Assembly: GCA_017745015.1 (NCBI GenBank)
Contig: JAGIAF010000224.1
Location: 1-5,491 of the forward strand
Reading direction: 5' to 3'
DNA from: Bdellovibrio sp.
GTDB lineage: Bacteria > Bdellovibrionota > Bdellovibrionia > Bdellovibrionales > Bdellovibrionaceae
DNA: 5,491 nucleotides
Position 1 is the stretch's first letter. Each line of letters opens with the position of its first letter. Shown here piece after piece: positions 1 through 5,119 of the stretch. Made by a program: the position numbers and the translations under genes. Under the pieces are notes generated by a model that had not been told where the DNA came from, made no database searches, and was given only the letters and a program-made list of their open reading frames with translations.

Positions 1-1
1 G

Positions 2-784
2 TCTTACACCCTGCCGGGATTAAATGAAGGCACTTACTATTGGCGCATGACTTCTTACTTCACTGACTCCGACAAACCGATCTTAGGTAAGTTGCAAAAG
101 TTCACTGTGAAGTCTGCGGATAAGGTTGCTGTAGAGCCGGTGAAAAAACCAGAATTGATTCCCGTCAACGTGGCCTTCACTATGCCGGAAAATCAAATGA
201 CTCAATACTATGTAAAGAGTCCCCAAGTGGGACTTACTTGGAGTGCCGATAAAACGGACAACATCACGAAATACCGTGTGCGTGTTCATTCTGAAGAAGA
301 AGATCCTTCCTTAGTTCCAATTGTTGATGTTCAAGAAACTAAATTTACAACCAACGTCACTAAACCAGGCCGTTATATTGCCTCGATTGAAGCAATTGAT
401 AAAGATGGTCAGGTTGTGGGGTCCACAACCTCACAACCTGTGACGGTGGCGCCACTTCCCACTTTGAAAGCTCCGAACTTCATTCCAGCGGATGGTTCTC
501 TGCAGGCTTCAATGGATGGCAAGTCGCAATTGGAATGGAACCAAGTTGAAGGCGCCACAGACTACTGGCTCGTGATTAAAAAAGACGGCAAAGAGTTGAA
601 GCGCACTAAATACAACGGCACTTCAACGGCCCTGCGCAATCTTTTGCCGGGTGAATACGAAGTGGGGATTTCTGCGCAAGACTCTTACGGTCGCATTGGT
701 GAGTCCTCCCCGATCAGAAAGCTTCTTGTGCCAGATAAATCTGGCGTGAAAGCTCCAACGCTAAAGAAGATCAAGGTGAACTGA
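2..784 (+). CDS. Fn3-like repeat protein, C-terminal part (5' end outside window)
   Basis: The reading frame is open from base 2 to the TGA at 782-784, giving 260 visible residues with no start of its own. The ATG at 47 lies inside the sequence LNEGTYYWRMTSYF, the end of a beta-sandwich repeat, so it is internal. Three Fn3-like units can be seen: the tail of one (residues 1-34), a second at about 52-150 (core VGLTWSADKTDNITKYRVRV, closing PGRYIASIEAIDKDG) and a third at about 158-243 (core LEWNQVEGATDYWLVI, closing LLPGEYEVGISAQDSYG). Each has the pattern of a Trp-containing strand, a Tyr-containing strand, then PG-x-Y before the last strands. Such repeats normally mediate binding or act as spacers; no catalytic motif is visible. 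The product is probably periplasmic or surface-exposed, but the N-terminus is unseen. It might carry a FecR- or LysM-type N-terminal domain; that is a guess. The next gene begins at the stop codon and shares this repeat type, so the two products probably work together. Confidence 0.8.
   Translation, partial: SYTLPGLNEGTYYWRMTSYFTDSDKPILGKLQKFTVKSADKVAVEPVKKPELIPVNVAFTMPENQMTQYYVKSPQVGLTWSADKTDNITKYRVRVHSEEEDPSLVPIVDVQETKFTTNVTKPGRYIASIEAIDKDGQVVGSTTSQPVTVAPLPTLKAPNFIPADGSLQASMDGKSQLEWNQVEGATDYWLVIKKDGKELKRTKYNGTSTALRNLLPGEYEVGISAQDSYGRIGESSPIRKLLVPDKSGVKAPTLKKIKVN
773..778 (+). promoter_or_regulatory. Ribosome binding site at the gene 1/gene 2 junction
   Basis: AAGGTG inside the last codons of the upstream gene is a partial Shine-Dalgarno match. 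It sits 5 nt before the ATG at 784 and 8 nt before the ATG at 787. The stop and start overlap as TGATGATG, so the second gene is probably translated by ribosomes finishing the first. Spacing slightly favours 787; the difference is a single Met in the signal peptide. Confidence 0.5.
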
Positions 785-2406
785 TGATGATAAAGTCCTT
801 GGTTCTTCTTACATTCTTGGCAATTTACTTCGGAACGAGTGTGGCATGGTCTGCACCGTACCGTCGTCTTGTCAATTTTGAGTGGGAAGAAATCGAAGGA
901 GCTAAATCTTACGAGATCGAACTGAAGCAGGTAAAAGACGCCAAAGAGGGTGAGCCGAAAGTTTACAACTTTAAAGCTACTTCAGCCGTTTGGAATGGTC
1001 ACTTGTCTCCAGGTAAATACATGATGCGCCTTCGTTCGCGCGACTATCGTAACGTTCCCGGGGACTGGAGCACACCAAGTGAGTTCAACGTTGGCCTCGA
1101 TACGCCGGTATTGAAATATCCCGGTGCGAAAGTCAAACTTGCCTCTCAAGAGCAAAAAGAAATGGAACTCGATTTCCAATGGGACAAAGTGGGCGGCGCA
1201 GATACGTATCACTTCGAATTGCTCTCAGAAGATGGCAAAACCAAACTTTCTGAAGATATCAAAGACAATCACTTCAAAGTGAAAGTTCCTGTGGCATCTC
1301 ACTATACCTGGAAAGTCAGCGCGGCCACCAATGAAGGTCTCAATTCTGACGCTGTTTCTGTGGGACAGTTCTCTGTGATGGGAAAACCACTTGAAGCGCC
1401 GAAAATCAACAGACCCGAGACTGAGTTTGTCCGGGAACTGAAATGGACTCGTCCTGACTATGTTAATAGCTATGATATTTACGTCTTGCGCTTCAATCCT
1501 GAAACCAAAAAATGGGATAAGATTCAAGCGTTCGAAGATTATAAGGAAGACTCTTTGCCATTTGATGCGGCTTGGGACGGCGGACGTTATCAACTTATGA
1601 TCCGTGGTAAATCAGATCTTCGTCCCCACTCTCCGACAGTTAAAGAAACGTTTGCGGTCCGCAGCGGAGATCGTTCACCTTCGGCGGAATACACGGCTTT
1701 GGTAAGAACATCCATCGAGCGCACGACGGGCTGGTATGGAATGGCAAGTTATCTGATCACAGATATGAAATATGCTGGCGCGAATCCAGAGAAAAACTCT
1801 GCGGTGGCCTATGACGCCATGGGTGGTACCGGTCGCTTGGGTCTTGGTTGGAGCAGTCCGAAAACTCCATGGGGCTTCTTAAGCATCGTGGATTTGAGTG
1901 GCTTTACTTTCAAAGGAACAACTCGTACTTTCGCTGCCGCTGAACTCAATGCCGTCTATCGCCAACGCGCGGGAGATCGCGGTGAACTTCGTTATCAAGC
2001 AGGTGCCTTCTATAAAGAACTTCCTGAGACCATTGGTGACCCCTTCACTGGCGCTTCTGAAGATCAAATGATCAGTTCTGTGGGGCCTCATGTAGGCGCG
2101 GAGTATTGGTACTCCATCACTCCAAAATTTGGTCTTCAGTTGAATGCACACTTGTATATGTCAGTGATGAAAATCTCGACTCCGAATGGTGAACCCATTT
2201 CTCCAAGCCTGTCGACACAGTTTGGTTTTATGGGCAGCTATCGTTTCACACGCAAATTTACGGGTCTTGTTGGCTACACACGTCGTGAGGATAAAATGTC
2301 TTACAAAGCAGTACCGAGTTCTTCGAATTTTGCCTCTGACGGCGACGTTAATGAATCGACAATTGTTGGTAACTATCTCAACTTCCTTGCGGAATGGAGT
2401 TTCTGA
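784..2406 (+). CDS. Exported Fn3-like repeat protein with C-terminal outer-membrane beta-barrel
   Basis: The 540-aa product starts with a signal peptide: Lys4, a hydrophobic stretch at 6-16, then TSVA with likely cleavage after Ala21 (Ala24 is the alternative). Three Fn3-like units follow at about 27-104 (FEWEEIEGAKSYEIEL, LSPGKYMMRLRSRD), 107-198 (FQWDKVGGADTYHFEL, then HYTWKVSA) and 203-293 (LKWTRPDYVNSYDIYVLRF, GGRYQLMIRGKSD). From about 300 to the end there are some ten to twelve alternating, aromatic-girdled strands with short turns, such as GWYGMASYLITDMKYAG, GRLGLGWS, FGLQLNAHLYMSVMKIS and FGFMGSYRF. The protein ends in NYLNFLAEWSF. A terminal aromatic on the last strand is the usual signal for insertion by the BAM machinery. 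I read it as an outer-membrane barrel carrying N-terminal periplasmic sandwiches. I do not recognise a named family, and ligand or partner is unknown. It overlaps both neighbours by one base through TGATG junctions. Confidence 0.8.
   Translation: MMIKSLVLLTFLAIYFGTSVAWSAPYRRLVNFEWEEIEGAKSYEIELKQVKDAKEGEPKVYNFKATSAVWNGHLSPGKYMMRLRSRDYRNVPGDWSTPSEFNVGLDTPVLKYPGAKVKLASQEQKEMELDFQWDKVGGADTYHFELLSEDGKTKLSEDIKDNHFKVKVPVASHYTWKVSAATNEGLNSDAVSVGQFSVMGKPLEAPKINRPETEFVRELKWTRPDYVNSYDIYVLRFNPETKKWDKIQAFEDYKEDSLPFDAAWDGGRYQLMIRGKSDLRPHSPTVKETFAVRSGDRSPSAEYTALVRTSIERTTGWYGMASYLITDMKYAGANPEKNSAVAYDAMGGTGRLGLGWSSPKTPWGFLSIVDLSGFTFKGTTRTFAAAELNAVYRQRAGDRGELRYQAGAFYKELPETIGDPFTGASEDQMISSVGPHVGAEYWYSITPKFGLQLNAHLYMSVMKISTPNGEPISPSLSTQFGFMGSYRFTRKFTGLVGYTRREDKMSYKAVPSSSNFASDGDVNESTIVGNYLNFLAEWSF
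2396..2399 (+). promoter_or_regulatory. Ribosome binding site that sets the cyclase start at 2406
   Basis: GGAG lies 6 nt before the ATG at 2406, which overlaps the upstream TGA as TGATG. The in-frame ATG at 2394 would add only MEFL, has no well-spaced Shine-Dalgarno sequence, and would create a 13-nt overlap. The 2406 start reproduces the junction seen at 784 and puts Arg2 and Lys8 just before the first membrane segment. Confidence 0.6.
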
Positions 2407-4232
2407 TGAGAATTCCTATCTCTACCAAACTCATCACGGTAACGATCTTAATCCTTGTGGCTGCCACAGGTACTATCACTTGGATTTCTTCTAATTACTT
2501 TGAGAAGAAAGCGGCCGAACAAGTCGATATCGCCAATCTTGAATCCGCGGCGGCCAAAGCCAAAGAAGTCGACAATATCATCGCCTCCTTGGTGGATAAA
2601 ACTCGCACCTCAGGTTCGATGTTAATAAAAGGAGCTAATGCCGCTCCCGGCACTGTTAACGAAGATTTCGACTTTAGCTTTGCACACGATAAAAACTTCG
2701 TGGCCTTAGAGATTTTGAAATTAGATGGTTCAGCTGTTGAAACCGTGGCTCGCAAAGTTAAAGAGGACGTGTTAAAGCCTTTCAACTTGAATGGCACTTA
2801 CTTCATCAACTTGCGCGCTTGGCAAAAATTTCCATTGCGCTCGGTGGCTGAAGGTAGCATTGAAATTAAAAATGCCTCTTATCCTAAAGCGCCCGCGATG
2901 ATCACCATCGGTATTCCCTTGGTGAAAGATGCTACGGGTAAAATCACTCATATCGCTTTGGCGGATGTAGTGCTCTCGCCGATTCAAAAGCCATTCACAG
3001 ATCCTTCTGAGCGCACTCAGTATTTGATCGATCGCAATGGGGAATTGCTTGCTCATAAAGATGAGCAAAAAGCCATGGCCCGCTTTAATATGAGTCAGTA
3101 CCCTTTCGTTGAAAAAGCGATGGAAACCAAATCACCTCAGTATCAAACGAAATTCGTTGATCCTGATAGCGGTGAAAATTATTTCGGCGCTTCAGTGAAA
3201 ACCTCCTACGGTGTCGCGGTGATCTCACAAACGTCTGAAGCAACAATCTTAGAAGTATCGAATGAGGTGAAACGCCGTTCGGTCTTCGTGGCTGGTTCTG
3301 CGATCTCTTTGGCGATCTTCTTTATCTTCTTGTTCTCTATGACCTTAACTTCTCCAATTGAAAAATTGGCGGAGATGATCAACTTGGTTTCTAAGGGTAA
3401 CTTCGAAGTGAAAGCCCGTGCGCAAGTGCGTTCTCACGATGAAGTCGGTGACTTGGCTGAAGCCTTCGACCACATGACTGAAGGTTTGAAAGAGCGCGAT
3501 AAAGTAAAAAGCCTTTTCTCGAAATTCCACGGTTCTTCCGTTGCGGAAGACTTGATCAGCAAAGATATCGGTGTCGGTGGTCAAAGCAAAGACGTGGTGG
3601 TCTTCTTCTCGGATATCCGCGGTTTCACGGCGTTCTCTGAAAAACGTTCTCCCGAGGAAGTTGTTGAAATGCTAAATGAATATTTTGGTGTGATGGTTAA
3701 AATCATCAACAGTCATGGCGGCGTCGTGGATAAATTTATCGGTGACGCGATCATGGCGGTTTGGGGGGCGCCACGCAGCTCGAACCAAGACGCTCAAAAA
3801 GCTCTGCGCGCCTGCTTGGAAATGCGCAAAGCTCTTGAAAGCTTGAACGAAAAACGCATCGCTCGTGGTCAGCCCGCTATCAATATCGGTATGGGCTTAC
3901 ACGCTGGAACAGCGATCTCTGGTACCATCGGTTCAGATGAACGCATGGAGTACACAGTTATCGGTAACACGGTAAATACCGCCTCGCGTATCGAAGCCTC
4001 CACAAAAGCCTTCGGCGCCGATTTGCTAGTAACCGACACAGTTATCGAAAAAGTAGGCGAAGATTTCAAAGTAGAGCTAGCCGGTGCCGCCGAAGTCAAA
4101 GGCCGCTCCGAAGCCATCAAAATGTACAAAGTCCGTGCCTACCGCGAAAACGGCCAATACATCGAAGTCCGCACCCCGTACTCCGACTACGAAGCCGAAT
4201 CCGCCGACAAAGTAAAAGTCAAAGCCGCCTAA
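2406..4232 (+). CDS. Membrane-bound receptor adenylate cyclase, class III (Cache-HAMP-cyclase)
   Basis: The 608-aa product should make cAMP from ATP on the cytoplasmic side of the inner membrane. In order it has a TM helix (about 9-28), a periplasmic Cache-like sensor (about 30-290, with YLIDRNGELLAHKD at 206-219 and YGVAVISQTSEATIL near its end), a second TM (about 293-313), a HAMP domain (about 314-365, with DEVGDLAEAFDHM) and a class III catalytic domain (about 395-578). Catalytic residues are all visible. Metal ligands are Asp403 in FSDIRGFT and Asp447 in FIGDAIMAVWGAP. Purine-selecting residues are Lys443 and Thr517 (MEYTVIGN). Transition-state residues are Asn524 and Arg528 in VNTASRIE. 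Lys plus Thr is the pattern of class IIIb adenylate, rather than guanylate, cyclases. The polar tail (579-608) is not part of the fold. Cache domains usually bind small ligands, but the ligand here cannot be told. The gene is the last of the operon and ends 38 nt before a strong terminator. Its final 250 bases use different codons from the rest. Confidence 0.93.
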   Translation: MRIPISTKLITVTILILVAATGTITWISSNYFEKKAAEQVDIANLESAAAKAKEVDNIIASLVDKTRTSGSMLIKGANAAPGTVNEDFDFSFAHDKNFVALEILKLDGSAVETVARKVKEDVLKPFNLNGTYFINLRAWQKFPLRSVAEGSIEIKNASYPKAPAMITIGIPLVKDATGKITHIALADVVLSPIQKPFTDPSERTQYLIDRNGELLAHKDEQKAMARFNMSQYPFVEKAMETKSPQYQTKFVDPDSGENYFGASVKTSYGVAVISQTSEATILEVSNEVKRRSVFVAGSAISLAIFFIFLFSMTLTSPIEKLAEMINLVSKGNFEVKARAQVRSHDEVGDLAEAFDHMTEGLKERDKVKSLFSKFHGSSVAEDLISKDIGVGGQSKDVVVFFSDIRGFTAFSEKRSPEEVVEMLNEYFGVMVKIINSHGGVVDKFIGDAIMAVWGAPRSSNQDAQKALRACLEMRKALESLNEKRIARGQPAINIGMGLHAGTAISGTIGSDERMEYTVIGNTVNTASRIEASTKAFGADLLVTDTVIEKVGEDFKVELAGAAEVKGRSEAIKMYKVRAYRENGQYIEVRTPYSDYEAESADKVKVKAA

Positions 4233-4235
4233 AGG

Positions 4236-4266
4236 GTGCCAGGCACTTTTTTGGTACTCACCGCAT
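4236..4266 (+). repeat. Intergenic repeat, copy A
   Basis: A 31-bp unit matches copy B at 5019-5049 in 25 of 31 positions without gaps and in the same orientation. It starts with the palindromic core gtgccaggcac (4236-4246), followed by a six-T run, then ggtac and ccgcat. In RNA, gtgcc can pair with ggtac (4253-4257) through one G-U pair around a 12-nt loop. It begins 3 nt after the cyclase stop and lies 4 nt from the hairpin that ends the minus-strand GST gene. No function is known to me; a dispersed extragenic palindromic family is the likely class. Confidence 0.65.
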
Positions 4267-4270
4267 AAAT

Positions 4271-4319
4271 AAAAAAAGAAGCAGGCACCTTTTCCGAAAA
4301 GGTGCCTGCTTCTTTTTTT
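4271..4319. terminator. Bidirectional intrinsic terminator between convergent genes
   Basis: A perfect 24-nt inverted repeat (4271-4294 with 4296-4319) surrounds a single C, so the folded RNA would have about 22 base pairs and a tiny loop. The GC-rich centre, gcaggcacc / ggtgcctgc, is flanked by seven A on the left and seven T on the right, giving a U tract in either transcription direction. It lies 38 nt after the cyclase stop (+) and 19 nt after the GST stop (-). Its left arm also resembles the core of the adjacent repeat (aggcac followed by T's). Confidence 0.92.
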
Positions 4320-4338
4320 GCGACTCACTTAGTTAAAC

Positions 4339-5007
4339 TTAGAACTGGTGAAGCTTGTTTTTTTCTTTCATCGCTTCTTCTACCCAGAATTGGACTCCGT
4401 GATGGGCTTGGATGTTCTTCATGTATTGTTTGATCATTTTGTCTTTGATTTTAACTTTGTAGCTTACGAAGCGGAAGACTACGGGTGCAAAGAACGCGTC
4501 CGCGATACAGAACTCTCCGAAGAGGAAAGGCCCTTCACTCACCTGCAAAGCGGCCTTCCACATTTTCAAGACGCGCTCGATGTCGGAGATCACTCCAGAA
4601 CTCAAGTGACGAGCGGTTGCATCGTGTTTAAGATCCATGCTCATTGCGGCACGTAAGTGTGTAAAGCCGGAGTGCATTTCTGCTGCATAACTGCGAGCCA
4701 AAGCGCGAGTTCCTGCGTCCTCTGGCCATAGTTGTGCTTCGGGCGAAAGTTCGTTCAGGTATTCCGCAATGGCCAAAGAATCCCAGATCACACGCTTCCC
4801 CTGCTTCAATACTGGGACTTTTCCAGAATCCGTGTGCTTCGCAATTTGAGCTGCAGTGTTTTTCTCGTCAAGCTTGATCATGATTTCACGGAATGGAAGA
4901 CCGGATTGCACCGCTACCAACCATGCACGCATTGACCATGAAGAAAAAGTTTTATCGCCGATAACTAGATCGAAAACCGGTTTATCTGAATGAACATGAT
5001 ATGCCAT
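4339..5007 (-). CDS. Glutathione S-transferase family protein
   Basis: The 222-aa product has the two-part cytosolic GST fold. The N-terminal thioredoxin-like half (about 11-88) shows FSSWSMRAWL at 21-30, where a Ser (22 or 23) is the usual thiolate-activating position. It also has KVPVL with cis-Pro65 and WDSLAIAEYL, whose Asp76-Ser77 normally grips the gamma-glutamyl group. The helical half contains AEMHSGF (109-115) and the folding motif FCIADAFFAPV with Asp170, then Arg179. This matches a common bacterial GST subfamily of about this length, usually with a YSSWSLR motif; here Phe21 replaces Tyr. Substrate is unknown, and detoxification or thiol redox work is only the family expectation. 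The start at 5007 is chosen because GGAGGG lies 4 nt upstream on the minus strand. The in-frame ATG at 5052 would add 15 residues (MMRRVPKKCQAPEGY) that simply translate intergenic repeat B. No clear promoter lies between the upstream terminator and this start. Confidence 0.9.
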   Translation of the reverse strand: MAYHVHSDKPVFDLVIGDKTFSSWSMRAWLVAVQSGLPFREIMIKLDEKNTAAQIAKHTDSGKVPVLKQGKRVIWDSLAIAEYLNELSPEAQLWPEDAGTRALARSYAAEMHSGFTHLRAAMSMDLKHDATARHLSSGVISDIERVLKMWKAALQVSEGPFLFGEFCIADAFFAPVVFRFVSYKVKIKDKMIKQYMKNIQAHHGVQFWVEEAMKEKNKLHQF

Positions 5008-5011
5008 GTAA

Positions 5012-5017
5012 CCCTCC
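5012..5017 (-). promoter_or_regulatory. Strong ribosome binding site of the GST gene
   Basis: Read on the minus strand, GGAGGG followed by TTAC precedes the ATG at 5007-5005. It is the best Shine-Dalgarno match in the window and decides the GST start against the upstream ATGs at 5052 and 5049. It touches the end of repeat copy B. Confidence 0.8.
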
Positions 5018-5018
5018 G

Positions 5019-5049
5019 GCGCCTGGCACTTTTTGGGCACCCGCCGCAT
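5019..5049 (+). repeat. Intergenic repeat, copy B
   Basis: This is the second 31-bp copy, 25 of 31 identical to copy A and in the same orientation. Differences include t to c in the left half of the palindrome (gcgcctggcac) and a five-T instead of six-T run balanced by an extra G. The end ccgcat is conserved. It lies 7 nt from the terminator of the PstS-like gene, as copy A lies 4 nt from its own hairpin, and it fills most of the space between that terminator and the GST ribosome binding site, so it would be part of the GST 5' leader. Confidence 0.65.
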
Positions 5050-5056
5050 CAAAATT

Positions 5057-5087
5057 AAAAAAGGCGCCCTGTTTCCAGAGCGCCTTT
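5057..5087 (-). terminator. Intrinsic terminator of the PstS-like gene
   Basis: On the minus strand, AAAGGCGC (5087-5080) pairs with GCGCCTTT (5067-5060) as an 8-bp stem. A single A/C mismatch, three more pairs (CTG/CAG) and a four-base loop follow. The stem runs into a six-T tract (5062-5057) and then AATTTT. It begins 32 nt after the stop at 5120. On the plus strand only three U's follow, so it should act mainly in the minus direction. Confidence 0.85.
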
Positions 5088-5119
5088 AGATTGTCTTTAT
5101 TTATCAGAAAAAGAAACTA

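Noticed and set aside
27..36. aggcact match to the repeat core inside gene 1
   Set aside because: It is a 7-8 base match within codons for Gly-Thr, with no palindrome or T run, so it is expected by chance.
47..49. ATG as the start of the first gene
   Set aside because: The frame is open to the window edge and the preceding residues (LPGLNEGTYYWR) complete an Fn3-like strand, so this Met is internal.
1225..1593. 122-aa minus-strand frame inside the barrel gene
   Set aside because: It is fully antisense to a supported coding region, with no ribosome binding site or domain pattern that I can see.
2394..2396. ATG as the cyclase start
   Set aside because: It adds only MEFL and lacks a good ribosome binding site; 2406 has GGAG at 6 nt and the same TGATG junction as the gene before.
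2186..2494. 102-aa plus-strand frame across the barrel/cyclase junction
   Set aside because: It lies in another frame over two well-supported genes, and its product has no recognisable features.
4077..4328. 83-aa minus-strand frame across the cyclase end and terminator
   Set aside because: The Phe/Gly/Val-rich product arises from the GCC-rich, C-ending codons on the opposite strand, and its start lies outside the terminator with no ribosome binding site.
4348..4656. 102-aa plus-strand frame opposite the GST gene
   Set aside because: It is the antisense shadow of a well-supported GST; its His/Phe-rich sequence has no family resemblance.
4236..5049. GST gene as a mobile cassette bounded by direct repeats
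   Set aside because: The repeats are diverged (6 of 31 mismatches), each sits beside a terminator, no transposase or target duplication is present, and GST codon use does not look foreign. A 3'-end repeat module explains the layout better.
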